From assembly GCA_963837025.1 (NCBI GenBank), contig CAWILT010000002.1:434001-498000 (forward strand): DNA of 64,000 nt, given 5' to 3'. Source of the stretch: JALZUV01 sp963837025. GTDB lineage: Bacteria; Pseudomonadota; Alphaproteobacteria; Rickettsiales; JALZUV01. Below are positions 54,068 to 62,652 of the stretch, piece by piece. The translations under genes and the position numbers were made by a program. Position 1 is the stretch's first letter. Every line of letters starts with the position of its first letter. The notes below the pieces were generated by a model that was given only the letters and a program-made list of their open reading frames with translations, made no database searches and had not been told where the DNA came from.

Positions 54068-54640
54068 ATGAATGATATTGTTTATAACATCGTCACCGAC
54101 GAAGCACTGCCCGAACGCCGTATTATTGCCGTATTGGTCGATAACGAATTTGGGGTATTGGCGCGCGTGGTGGGCTTATTTTCAGGCCGTGGATATAATA
54201 TTGATTCGCTCACCGTAGCCGAGGTGGACGAGGCGCGCAGCCTATCGCGCATCACCGTTGTCACCACCGGATCGGAAAAGAAAATTTCGCAAATTAAAGC
54301 CCTGCTCGATCGCATGGTGCCGGTGCTGGCAGTGCATGATTTATCCATCGAAGGCCCCCATGTTGAGCGTGAATTGGCACTCATGAAAGTAGCAGGCAAA
54401 GGCCAAGACCGTGTTGAAGCCTTGCGCTTAGCCGACATCTTTCGCGCTAATGTTATCGATTCCACCACCGAAAGTTTCGTGTTTGAAATGACAGGCGCGT
54501 CGAACAAAATTGATGCATTTCTCGATTTAATGCGCCCGCTTGGCTTAATTGAAACCTCGCGCACCGGTGTAGTTGCCATTGCACGCGGCAAAGAAGGCTT
54601 GTTGGAAGGTCGCCGCCGCGTTGGCGAATTGCGACAATAA
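54068..54640 (+). CDS. ilvH: Acetolactate synthase small (regulatory) subunit
   Basis: Valine-sensing subunit for branched-chain amino acid synthesis. Two ACT-type domains: RIIAVLVDNEFGVLARVVGLFSGRGYNIDSLTV (residues 16-48) and the C-terminal half from GKGQDRVEALRLADIFRANVID. 190 aa, slightly long at the N terminus. The catalytic subunit gene ilvB/ilvI, normally just upstream, is absent here; divergent ubiD is there instead. thrC starts 2 nt later. Confidence 0.93.
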   Translation: MNDIVYNIVTDEALPERRIIAVLVDNEFGVLARVVGLFSGRGYNIDSLTVAEVDEARSLSRITVVTTGSEKKISQIKALLDRMVPVLAVHDLSIEGPHVERELALMKVAGKGQDRVEALRLADIFRANVIDSTTESFVFEMTGASNKIDAFLDLMRPLGLIETSRTGVVAIARGKEGLLEGRRRVGELRQ

Positions 54641-54642
54641 CC

Positions 54643-56022
54643 ATGACAATCCGCTACCGCTCCACTCGTGGCGAGTCGCCTGAATTATCGTTTAAGCAAG
54701 TGGTGCTGGCAGGTCTAGCACCCGATGGCGGCCTTTATGTGCCCACCGCATTACCCCATTTTTCGGTAGATGAAATAGCGAGTTTTAAGTCACTCAATTA
54801 TCCTGCATTAGCCACTAAAATCTTGCAACCTTTTTGCGAAGGGGTTGATATTGCACCGCTCGCGCACGACGCTTATGCTGACTTTCGCCATCCTAAAACC
54901 GCACCGCTCACCCCATTAGGCGATAATCATTATTTGCTGGAGCTTTTTCACGGCCCTACATTGGCTTTCAAAGATTTTGCTCTTCAATTACTAGGGCGTT
55001 TATTAGAGGTTTTATTAGCCGAACAGGGCGAGCATGTCACGGTGCTGGGCGCCACATCCGGCGATACCGGATCAGCCGCCATCGCCGGTTGTCGTGGGCG
55101 CGGCAATATGAATATTTTCATCCTGCATCCCTATGGTCGCGTATCCGATGTGCAGCGCCGGCAGATGACCACCATTGAAGATGCCAATGTATTTAACCTT
55201 GCCGTCAAAGGCAGCTTTGACGATTGCCAAAACATCGTTAAAGCGTTGTTCACCGATGCTGATTTTCGTAACCAACAGCGTTTAACCGCTGTTAATTCCA
55301 TCAATTGGGCGCGCATCATGGCGCAAATCGTCTATTACTTTTACGCTGCTTTACAACTAGGCGCGCCACAGCAAAAAGTGAGTTTCAGCGTGCCAACCGG
55401 CAATTTTGGCGATATTTATGCAGGCTATCTTGCCAAGCGCATGGGGCTGCCGGTTGATAGGCTGCTCATCGCCTCTAACCGCAATGATATTCTCACCCGC
55501 TGTGTGCATGAAGGCCACTATCGCGTTGATGGCGTAACACCTAGTTTAAGCCCTAGTATGGACATCCAAATTTCCAGCAATTTTGAACGCTTATTGTTCG
55601 AGTTTTATGATTACGATGCCACGCAGCTACGCGCACTGATGCAGCAACTCAAAACCGAAGGCGGTTTCACCCTCTCATCAGCCGCGCATGCGAAACTTAA
55701 AAAGCATTTCGACGCAGCAAGTGTGGACGATGCCCAAACCCTAGCGCAAATTCAGGCCACTTATAAGCAACATGGCGAAATGCTCGACCCGCATAGCGCA
55801 GTGGGGGTGATGGCGGCAGAAGCACAGCTAAAACCAGATGTGCCGATGATTACCTTAGCCACCGCCCATCCGGCAAAATTTCCCGATGCCGTGCATCAAG
55901 CCATTGCCCAAAATCCTGCCTTGCCCCCCCACATGGCCGACCTGTTCGATAAACCCGAACGCATGACCCAAATCGCCGCCGACACCGCCAGCGTTAAAGC
56001 CTATATCCTGCAAAATAGCTAA
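54643..56022 (+). CDS. thrC: Threonine synthase
   Basis: PLP enzyme converting phosphohomoserine to threonine. 459 aa, the long bacterial/fungal class: YRSTRGESPELSFKQVVLAGLAPDGGLYVP at the start, PLP lysine in GPTLAFKDFALQLLG, GATSGDTGSAAIAGC, SINWARIMAQIVYYFYA, and SVPTGNFGDIYAGYLAKRMGLP. Two nucleotides after ilvH, so amino acid genes are grouped. Confidence 0.96.
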   Translation: MTIRYRSTRGESPELSFKQVVLAGLAPDGGLYVPTALPHFSVDEIASFKSLNYPALATKILQPFCEGVDIAPLAHDAYADFRHPKTAPLTPLGDNHYLLELFHGPTLAFKDFALQLLGRLLEVLLAEQGEHVTVLGATSGDTGSAAIAGCRGRGNMNIFILHPYGRVSDVQRRQMTTIEDANVFNLAVKGSFDDCQNIVKALFTDADFRNQQRLTAVNSINWARIMAQIVYYFYAALQLGAPQQKVSFSVPTGNFGDIYAGYLAKRMGLPVDRLLIASNRNDILTRCVHEGHYRVDGVTPSLSPSMDIQISSNFERLLFEFYDYDATQLRALMQQLKTEGGFTLSSAAHAKLKKHFDAASVDDAQTLAQIQATYKQHGEMLDPHSAVGVMAAEAQLKPDVPMITLATAHPAKFPDAVHQAIAQNPALPPHMADLFDKPERMTQIAADTASVKAYILQNS

Positions 56023-56035
56023 AATTTTATCAAAA

Positions 56036-56069
56036 CCTTAATAAAACTGAAACATTTAGTCAGTATAGT
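56036..56069 (+). promoter_or_regulatory. Candidate PHO-box-like promoter of the four-gene unknown operon
   Basis: CCTTAAT-AAAA-CTGAAAC (56036-56053), 10 bp, TATAGT (56064-56069), 32 nt to the ATG. Each half matches CTGTCAT at 4 of 7; geometry and -10 are those of the array. Confidence 0.4.
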
Positions 56070-56101
56070 GAAGGTAGAGAAATAAAACGAAAGTTTGGAT
56101 T

Positions 56102-56779
56102 ATGTGGAATTTATTCCTAAGAGGTGGAGCAGCAATAATAACCAAAAATTTTGGTGATGATGCCCTTAGATTTGCCGCCAATGCGTTTAAAGGTACTGCA
56201 AAGGGTGCAGCTTCTGGCGCTGATGATTTGGGCAAAGCCGCAGCAGGTGCTACTGATGATTTGGGCAAAGCCACGAAAGAAGCAGGGTTCTTGACAAAAT
56301 ATTGGAATGAGCGCTCTTTTACAAATAAAGCAGTCGATGTAGGAACAATTTATTCTGTTAAGCAATCACATGAAGATATTGCGAAAAGCACAACTGAACA
56401 AGAAGCTGGCTTAGAAACAACAGAGAGAAACATTATAGCTGGTATGAATGGAGTATTAGCCACAAGACACCCAGCTTTCCGTATTGTGGGAATGATAGCA
56501 GCGCCAATCATTAGTCAAGGGTACAAATGGAATGCACAAGTTAACAATTGGATGAACGGAACTGAAGGCGCTGACCCTCAACAACCCGCGCCGCAAGAAT
56601 ATGCTTCAGCGCCAGATCAAGCGCCGAAGCAACAAGCACCAGCTGCATCATCGCGTGTGGTGAGTGTTGATCCAAAAATTATTGAACTCATCAGAACTGC
56701 ACAAGCAGGCAATGGTGTAGCAGATGTTGCGAGCCAATCCACACAACGAGGCCAAACTAATGGCCTAGTGAATAGCTGA
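56102..56779 (+). CDS. Unknown operon gene 1, 225 aa
   Basis: Unknown. Small Gly/Ala/Lys-rich N-terminal part with a near repeat (ADDLGKAAAGA, TDDLGKATKEA), a polar middle, one weak hydrophobic segment (IVGMIAAPIISQGY, about residues 138-151), and a Pro/Gln/Ala-rich linker (about 160-185) before a short helical end. No signal peptide. First of four tightly packed genes (gaps 8, 17 and 9 nt) that look lineage-specific and are probably made together. Confidence 0.65.
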   Translation: MWNLFLRGGAAIITKNFGDDALRFAANAFKGTAKGAASGADDLGKAAAGATDDLGKATKEAGFLTKYWNERSFTNKAVDVGTIYSVKQSHEDIAKSTTEQEAGLETTERNIIAGMNGVLATRHPAFRIVGMIAAPIISQGYKWNAQVNNWMNGTEGADPQQPAPQEYASAPDQAPKQQAPAASSRVVSVDPKIIELIRTAQAGNGVADVASQSTQRGQTNGLVNS

Positions 56780-56787
56780 GGTATAAA

Positions 56788-58071
56788 ATGGCAAAAGTAA
56801 ACATCGTATCCCCAAATTTGATTAGTAATTCTGCTCCTTTCGTAGAGGCTGAAGTATTAGCTTCATCGGTGCTATCAAAAGGTGCTATGGCTGTTGGCAT
56901 GACTTCAATGCGAAGTGTCGGTGGCGCTGTGGGTGCGGTAGCTAATGCAGGAGTTGATAGCTATAGTCTTTATCAAAACCTTGAGCGTAACGATGAGTTT
57001 GGTGCGCGCGGAGTTAAAGAAGACACGGCAAAAGTTGCAGGTAAAGTAGTAGTTGGTGCAGGTAGTGTTTGGGCTATGGCAACTGCAGGCGCTTTTGTAG
57101 GAACTGCTATACCTATCCCTGTTGTAGGAACAGCAGTAGGTTTTGTAGCAGGCGCTGCTGCTGGAGTAGTCGTTGCCTATATTGGTAACGAGGCAGTGGA
57201 TGGTATAGTCGAAGGCACTTCAAACTACCTATCAGGCGAAACCTCTGAACAGGCTTTAATTCGTACTGAAAAAGCTAAATATATGTCGCAATGGGGCGGA
57301 GCAGATGGAGAAAGTGGCCTTGAAGGTGCTTTCCGCCAATCAATGGATGATATTTTAAAACTGCAAAATGACATCGCACAAACCAACAAATTCATACAAG
57401 AACACCCAGAACAAGCTGCAAAATATAATGCTCAATTGGCGCAATGCAGATCTGATCTCAATTCACGTACCCTAGAATTAATCGGTGAAGGTGGTATTTA
57501 TTCCGATTATCAAAAATTCATCAAAGATGCTGAAAGCCTAGAATTTATCAGTGTCGACGAATCAGCAACTGCAATTGAAAATATGGATAAAGCTTTTTCG
57601 CAATTCACGCATAAAAGCATTGCTCTAGGCTCTAATCCTTATATGGATGCAACTTTTAAAACCACTGCTCAAAACCAAGCTATAGTTATCGATGGCACGC
57701 AGGGCAATGGTAAGCTTGATCGAAAAGAAGTTGAGAATATGCAGCAAATTTTGAAAGATGCAGGTTTTCAAGCGGGTCATTTTGGCAAAAATGGCGATGG
57801 GGTTGATGGCATTTTGGGTAGAGTTACCAAATCAAAAATCAATGCAATTTCAGGTAATGACGGCGTGTTAGATGATCAAGATTTAAATTCATTGCTCCAA
57901 AACGCACATGTGACTAAAGCCGCAAACGGCAATTACACACTCGCCAATGGCGTGCAAATTCCGCGTGACGAATTTGAAGGAATGCTCAGCGATGTAGCCC
58001 TAGCACTCAACGGCAACGGCACCAACGCACCAAGCCAAACTCAACGCTCATCAAACAGAGAAATAGCGTAA
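56788..58071 (+). CDS. Unknown operon gene 2, 427 aa, with EF-hand-like and peptidoglycan-binding-like segments
   Basis: N-terminal third has a Gly/Ala/Val-rich hydrophobic region (about residues 85-135, ending GAAAGVVVAYIGNEAVDG) that could span or insert into a membrane. A charged helical middle follows. Near residue 300 is an EF-hand-like loop (DGTQGNGKLDRKEV), then NGDGVDGILGRVTKSKI, resembling the core of PG_binding_1 domains (G-x-G-x-T), and a second calcium-loop-like NDGVLDDQDL. No signal peptide is seen. Reminiscent of dockerin/wall-binding modules, but the match is by eye only. Confidence 0.65.
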   Translation: MAKVNIVSPNLISNSAPFVEAEVLASSVLSKGAMAVGMTSMRSVGGAVGAVANAGVDSYSLYQNLERNDEFGARGVKEDTAKVAGKVVVGAGSVWAMATAGAFVGTAIPIPVVGTAVGFVAGAAAGVVVAYIGNEAVDGIVEGTSNYLSGETSEQALIRTEKAKYMSQWGGADGESGLEGAFRQSMDDILKLQNDIAQTNKFIQEHPEQAAKYNAQLAQCRSDLNSRTLELIGEGGIYSDYQKFIKDAESLEFISVDESATAIENMDKAFSQFTHKSIALGSNPYMDATFKTTAQNQAIVIDGTQGNGKLDRKEVENMQQILKDAGFQAGHFGKNGDGVDGILGRVTKSKINAISGNDGVLDDQDLNSLLQNAHVTKAANGNYTLANGVQIPRDEFEGMLSDVALALNGNGTNAPSQTQRSSNREIA

Positions 58072-58088
58072 CGCATGCGGAAGAAAAA

Positions 58089-59198
58089 ATGGTAGAAACA
58101 GTTAACAATTCAATTCCTGAGGCTCCCACATTAGAGCAAAAAATTATGACTTCGGGTGTAGTGGACAAGGTGCTAACCTATTGGGGTAAAGCATCAGGTA
58201 CTTTATTAGAAGATAAAAAAACACGCGAGACAATTCATTCAGCACTCGATAACACACAATTATTAACGGCATTATTAGGCCCTAAAATTGCAGGAATGGC
58301 TGACGGTTTCAAGATATTCTTAGGCACCGATACCGAAGTTTTACGCAAAGAAGGTTTAAAAGGCGAAGTTGGTACAAAACTGTTAAATGATGGAATTACA
58401 TCTGCCACACGCCAGCTAGGGTTCTATGCTGCACGTAAATATTTAGGATTAAACGATCCGCAGGCAGCAGCAACCGTAGGCGGATTTATTGGTACATTAA
58501 TCGGCGATCAAGCCTCAAAGGTAGCATTTAAGAAATTAGGTATACCACACGTACCAACTGCTGAAGCGCCCACGCAAACAGCGCAAGAAATTGCAAATGA
58601 AGCAGTTGAAAAATATAAAGCGCAAGAGGCGGCAAAAGAAGCCCCAGCGCCAAGCCAAACCAAAGAGCAAATTATTGCTGAGCATGAGGCGGCTATAGCA
58701 CAGGCAGCACAAAAGGCGGAACTTGAAGAGCTACGTGCAAAGTTTACGGCTATGCAGCAGGGTGAAACACCCACACCCACAACTGCCCGCCCAGCAGAAA
58801 CGAAAGTGACAGTTGAAAATAATGAACCCGATTTAGCAGCTGAACTAATAGGCACAGACGTTACGCTTGCCCAAAATGCTACCGCGCCCGAATCTGCCGA
58901 GGTGCAAAAGAACAATACCACTACTCAAGTGCGCTTTAACGATGCGATGGAAGCCGCGCGACGTGCAGGCTTAACCGTAGTAAAACAAGAGCATGAATCT
59001 AAATGCGGTGACCCCATGATGATGGCGGCAGCCTTGGCCATTAAAAATCAAAAAATATCGGTTAATTTTGGCAAAGGTGAACATGTCACTTCTGCCAAGC
59101 TTCCCGGCAGTGACAAATCTCAGGTTGAGAAACTAGCCATGCAAAAAACTAGGGTTCAAAGTGTAGAGGCTAATCCAAAATCATTCAGCTTAAGCTAG
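58089..59198 (+). CDS. Unknown operon gene 3, 369 aa
   Basis: Unknown. Helical N-terminal half with a Gly-rich stretch (ATVGGFIGTLIGDQASK, about residues 129-145), then an Ala/Glu/Gln-rich segment (about 155-225) likely coiled coil, a Thr/Pro-rich linker, and a compact C-terminal part (FNDAMEAARRAGLTVVKQEHESKCGDPMMMAAALA). Soluble or peripheral. Same operon as its neighbours. Confidence 0.62.
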   Translation: MVETVNNSIPEAPTLEQKIMTSGVVDKVLTYWGKASGTLLEDKKTRETIHSALDNTQLLTALLGPKIAGMADGFKIFLGTDTEVLRKEGLKGEVGTKLLNDGITSATRQLGFYAARKYLGLNDPQAAATVGGFIGTLIGDQASKVAFKKLGIPHVPTAEAPTQTAQEIANEAVEKYKAQEAAKEAPAPSQTKEQIIAEHEAAIAQAAQKAELEELRAKFTAMQQGETPTPTTARPAETKVTVENNEPDLAAELIGTDVTLAQNATAPESAEVQKNNTTTQVRFNDAMEAARRAGLTVVKQEHESKCGDPMMMAAALAIKNQKISVNFGKGEHVTSAKLPGSDKSQVEKLAMQKTRVQSVEANPKSFSLS

Positions 59199-59207
59199 GA
59201 AAAGATC

Positions 59208-59849
59208 ATGAGTGAAAACCAAGCCTCCGGATTTATCGAAAATCTTTTTAACACTGCTGTTGATGGTGTGCCGATTGTTGGTGATGCCAAGGAAATTTAT
59301 GGTACCGTGCAGGGCATTCGCGAAAAAGGCATTATTAATTCTAGCATTCGTGGCGCACTCAGTTTTGTGCCCAATGGCCCATGGACATCGGTGCTGGAGG
59401 GCAGCGCCCGCTTTTCGGGCGGCAAAGGCTGGGAACAAACCATAGCCGATTGGATAACCGGTGCCGATAAACCGCAAAATCCAGCTGATGATTTACAAGA
59501 AACACTCACCTCCAAAGACCGTAAAAAAATCAACGAGATGTCGAAAGACACGATTGATCAGCTCAAAAAAGGTAAAGATATTGGCGCGATAGTGGCCGAA
59601 CAGCTTGAAACCATCGGCAAAATAAAAGACCCACAAAAACAGGCCGCTATGTTAATGGAATATAGTCTGCTCACCGAAGCAGATGTCATGGTAACCATCA
59701 ATAAAGATGGCATTATCAAAAAAGAAGAATATGCCGCCATGCAAAATTTTGGCAAAATTCGTGAAGAGTTCGATAAAGGCCTCGCTAATGGCACCATTGA
59801 AAATGTAGCGGCGGCTGTAGCGAAAAATTTAAATAAAGGCCGGACTTAA
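59208..59849 (+). CDS. Unknown operon gene 4, 213 aa
   Basis: Unknown. N terminus with VDGVPIVGDAKEIYGTVQGI and LSFVPNGPWTSVLEG, weakly hydrophobic; the rest is a charged helical domain (DDLQETLTSKDRKKINEMSKD to the end) including an EF-hand-like NKDGIIKKEEY (about residues 165-175). Preceded by an AGGAAAAG Shine-Dalgarno-like sequence. Last gene of the operon; no terminator before ychF. Confidence 0.62.
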   Translation: MSENQASGFIENLFNTAVDGVPIVGDAKEIYGTVQGIREKGIINSSIRGALSFVPNGPWTSVLEGSARFSGGKGWEQTIADWITGADKPQNPADDLQETLTSKDRKKINEMSKDTIDQLKKGKDIGAIVAEQLETIGKIKDPQKQAAMLMEYSLLTEADVMVTINKDGIIKKEEYAAMQNFGKIREEFDKGLANGTIENVAAAVAKNLNKGRT

Positions 59850-59901
59850 AATTAGCATTCCGCGCTTGCCCCAATTGCGCTAACCTTTTATACCCCTGCC
59901 C

Positions 59902-61005
59902 ATGGGATTTAATTGCGGTATCGTCGGGCTACCTAATGTCGGCAAATCAACTTTATTTAATGCATTGTTGCAAACGGCGCAGGCCGAAGCGGCGAACTAT
60001 CCATTCTGCACTATTGAGCCAAATGTGGGCCGCGTTGCCGTACCCGATACGCGGCTTGATGCGCTGGCGGCAATCGTTAAACCGCAAGCCGTGCTGCCCA
60101 CTCAGCTTGAATTTGTTGATATTGCAGGCTTGGTTAAAGGCGCCAGCAAAGGCGAGGGGCTGGGCAATCAGTTTCTTGGCCATATCCGCAGTGTTGATGC
60201 CATCGCATTCGTGCTGCGCTGCTTTGAAGATGACGACATCACCCATGTGGAAGGCTCAGTCGACCCCATCCGCGATGCGGAAATTATTGAAACCGAGCTG
60301 GTGCTTGCCGATTTAGAATCCATCGAAAAGCGCGTCTATTCGCTTGAAAAACGCGCCCGCGGGCAAGATAAAGAGGCTAAAGCCCTCATCCCCATCGTAC
60401 ACAAACTCTCTGCGCATTTAGCCGAAGGCCATCCCGCACGCTTGATGATACCCGATGATGCGGAAGAGAAAAAACTCTTCAATAGCCTGCAACTGCTCAC
60501 CGCAAAACCCATCCTCTATATCGCCAATGTCGAAGAAGAGGCCGCGGCGAAAGGCAACCCTCATTCGGCCAACGTGCAAGATTATGCCGCCAAACATAAC
60601 GCGCCCTGCATCATCATTTCAGCCGCCATCGAAGCTGAGCTTTCTAGCTTAGATTCTGAAGACGACAAACGCGAATTTTTAGGCGATTTAGGGCTGGACG
60701 AATCCGGCCTTGCTAAAATTATCCGCGCGGGCTATTCGCTGTTGGAACAACAAACGTTCTTCACCGCGGGCGTGAAAGAAGTGCGCGCATGGACGGTGAA
60801 AAAAGGCGCCACCGCCCCCAATGCCGCCGGCGCAATCCACACCGATTTTGAACGCGGCTTCATCCGTGCCGAAGTCACCGCCTATGAGGATTATATCCAT
60901 TATAAAGGCGAACAAGGCGCTAAAGAAGCCGGCAAGCTACGACTCGAAGGCAAAGACTATAAAATGGTCGATGGCGACGTTGTCCATTTCCGCTTTAACG
61001 TCTAA
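59902..61005 (+). CDS. ychF: YchF/Ola1-type ATPase
   Basis: Conserved P-loop protein of the Obg family that binds ATP rather than GTP and associates with ribosomes. G1 motif GLPNVGKSTLFNALLQ (residues 8-23), DIAGLVKGASKGEGLGNQFL (G3), helical insertion, and C-terminal TGS domain ending VDGDVVHFRFNV. 367 aa. The last gene of clear alphaproteobacterial character in the window; pth and rplY, often upstream, are replaced by the unknown operon. Confidence 0.96.
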   Translation: MGFNCGIVGLPNVGKSTLFNALLQTAQAEAANYPFCTIEPNVGRVAVPDTRLDALAAIVKPQAVLPTQLEFVDIAGLVKGASKGEGLGNQFLGHIRSVDAIAFVLRCFEDDDITHVEGSVDPIRDAEIIETELVLADLESIEKRVYSLEKRARGQDKEAKALIPIVHKLSAHLAEGHPARLMIPDDAEEKKLFNSLQLLTAKPILYIANVEEEAAAKGNPHSANVQDYAAKHNAPCIIISAAIEAELSSLDSEDDKREFLGDLGLDESGLAKIIRAGYSLLEQQTFFTAGVKEVRAWTVKKGATAPNAAGAIHTDFERGFIRAEVTAYEDYIHYKGEQGAKEAGKLRLEGKDYKMVDGDVVHFRFNV

Positions 61006-61233
61006 ACCAAACCCAAATATGAAGATTGTATGACAGGCGCGCATTGCCCAACGCTTTGCGCTATAGTGTAATGGATTAACTTTGTCTTCCTCACTTGCTT
61101 TTGCTTTGTGGAACACTTTACTTGCTGTTGAACCCAGCCAGTCTTTACAATTCACGAGCTTGCTTGTGTAGGAATTCGAAGTACTTTTTTTCTAATTTTA
61201 AGTCGGCCGAAAGGCACGACTAAAACCTCTTTT
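61006..61233. other. Non-coding junction between alphaproteobacterial and Bacteroidota-like DNA
   Basis: 228 bases with no supported gene. Sequence character changes somewhere here. A hairpin AGTCG-GCC-GAAA-GGC-A-CGACT (61201-61221) ends 12 nt before the next start. A T-run at about 61185 follows a weak hairpin (CACGAGCTTGCTTGTG, 61154-61169), which could be a terminator. Confidence 0.5.
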
Positions 61234-61236
61234 ATG

Positions 61237-62301
61237 ATGACACATTTCATCAGTCGCATCGCGTATGTGACTTTAATCATTCTCCTCACCCTGTGCGCGA
61301 ACACGGTGAATGGACAAGCCGTGAAGGAAACACGTGCTCTCCCAGACAACTGGAAGGAGTATGGATTCATGAGCGACGTGGGCACCTGCCCAACATGTGT
61401 TCCAAAAGGAGTATTTAACTACTCCCTAACGAAATACTTCTGGCTAAACAAGGACCGAGAGGACCTTCAGAAGCTACGAGTGCAGACAGGAGCGCAAGCA
61501 GAATCCATCGACAGCCTAACTCAAGAAATTGAGCGGCTACGAAACGAGCTGACCGAAAAGTCCTTCACGCAGCCGGACACCATCCGCTTGCGTGACACGC
61601 TGACCCTCCGTGACACCATACCTGGTGACACGATTCGGCCTGACACGGTGCCGCCAAAGTTCCGCCGCCTTACCGGTGGTGTGGGTATTGGCGTTCTAAC
61701 CGCGCGCGAAAGCGCAACGTTAGAAAACGCGTGCCTCTGCCCCGACGAACCCATTGGGTTCAACGAGCAGGGCAAGGGCGGTTTGTTCATTTTAAAGGCA
61801 GGCCTCCTGCCCAACTTTGAAAAGCGCTTCAGCCTATATGGCGAGGTCCAACTAGGTGGTTGGACAGGCAAACTTGATCAGGGTCCCAACCCTGGGAGAA
61901 GCTGGCCCGCGACATCAAAGCTAGAGCTTGGCTACCAAGCGACCCTGCGCGACAGCCTGTTTGGCCAAGCGTTGGGTTTAATTGGTGGCCTGCAAGGTAC
62001 CTCCAACAACTTCAACCCCGCCCGCGCAAGCTGGCGCGGATTGCAAGGACGTGTTGGTGCGCTCTGGCAGCTGCCGAGCAAGTCTCTGGTAACGGTGATC
62101 TACACCACGCCAGGCTTACTCAGCAGCTCGATCAATGGTGACAAGGCCAGCAGCGCATCCCTTTGGGATGTTGAGCTGGCCTACCACGCCGAAAAGCTCA
62201 GTTTCATCGCTGAGTTTACCCGCAACTTCACCTTAAGGGGTGCAGATGCGGGTGGTGTGGTCGCTAACACTTTAGCAATTGGGGGTCTATATCGCTTTTA
62301 A
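61237..62301 (+). CDS. Outer-membrane beta-barrel protein, Bacteroidota-like
   Basis: Signal peptide ending about NGQA (residue 27), then a short Cys-pair segment (CPTC), a coiled coil (AESIDSLTQEIERLRNELTEK), a Thr/Asp-repeat linker (RDTLTLRDTIPGDTIRPDT) and a barrel of about eight to ten strands ending in the typical terminal aromatic (GGLYRF). The linker-plus-barrel style is common in Bacteroidota. Codon use is richer in G and C and in Thr/Ser ACC/AGC than upstream genes. No Shine-Dalgarno before the ATG (61234 or 61237). Function unknown. Confidence 0.75.
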   Translation: MTHFISRIAYVTLIILLTLCANTVNGQAVKETRALPDNWKEYGFMSDVGTCPTCVPKGVFNYSLTKYFWLNKDREDLQKLRVQTGAQAESIDSLTQEIERLRNELTEKSFTQPDTIRLRDTLTLRDTIPGDTIRPDTVPPKFRRLTGGVGIGVLTARESATLENACLCPDEPIGFNEQGKGGLFILKAGLLPNFEKRFSLYGEVQLGGWTGKLDQGPNPGRSWPATSKLELGYQATLRDSLFGQALGLIGGLQGTSNNFNPARASWRGLQGRVGALWQLPSKSLVTVIYTTPGLLSSSINGDKASSASLWDVELAYHAEKLSFIAEFTRNFTLRGADAGGVVANTLAIGGLYRF

Positions 62302-62313
62302 GCGGTTTGCCCC

Positions 62314-62349
62314 TTCAGCTTTCCCCTCCCGCGTGGAGGGCTAGCTGAA
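62314..62349 (+). terminator. Hairpin after the barrel gene
   Basis: TTCAGCT-TTC-CCCTCC-CGCGT-GGAGGG-CT-AGCTGAA, followed by TTAAAAATT. Possible first terminator. Confidence 0.5.
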
Positions 62350-62358
62350 TTAAAAATT

Positions 62359-62407
62359 CCTCCCTGAGATTGACGCAAGTCAGGTTCGCTCAGGGAGGTT
62401 TTTTTTG
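62359..62407 (+). terminator. Strong intrinsic terminator after the barrel gene
   Basis: CCTCCCTGAG / CTCAGGGAGG stem with a 20-nt loop, then eight T. Clear terminator. The rest of the gap to 62652 (about 245 bases) holds no supported gene; promoter elements are not clear. Confidence 0.85.
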
Positions 62408-62652
62408 CCTAAATTTTGGCTCATCCAGCTTTATGAAGTTTTTGTGACAAGGCCGCTCATCGCTGGAATGTGGCGTGGTTATGCTTTATAATTGTTTAAT
62501 CTTCTTTAACCTCTGTGAAATTTTTCATAGGTGTTTACCAGCAGCCACTTGATTGTTCGGCCGCTCTTTTTCTACCTGTGTTAACCGCAGTGTTTTAGTC
62601 GATATCAAGTTTACGCATTTCGCATAAGCTTAACTCCAAACTTTTTCAGATT

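Noticed and set aside
61062..61067. TATAGT in the junction as another PHO-box promoter
   Set aside because: The 18 bases at the required distance do not resemble the repeat, and no -35 lies at 16-18 bp.
60937..61155. Minus-strand ORF of 72 aa over the end of ychF
   Set aside because: Most of it lies antisense to the conserved ychF TGS domain; no Shine-Dalgarno or promoter, and no recognisable protein features.
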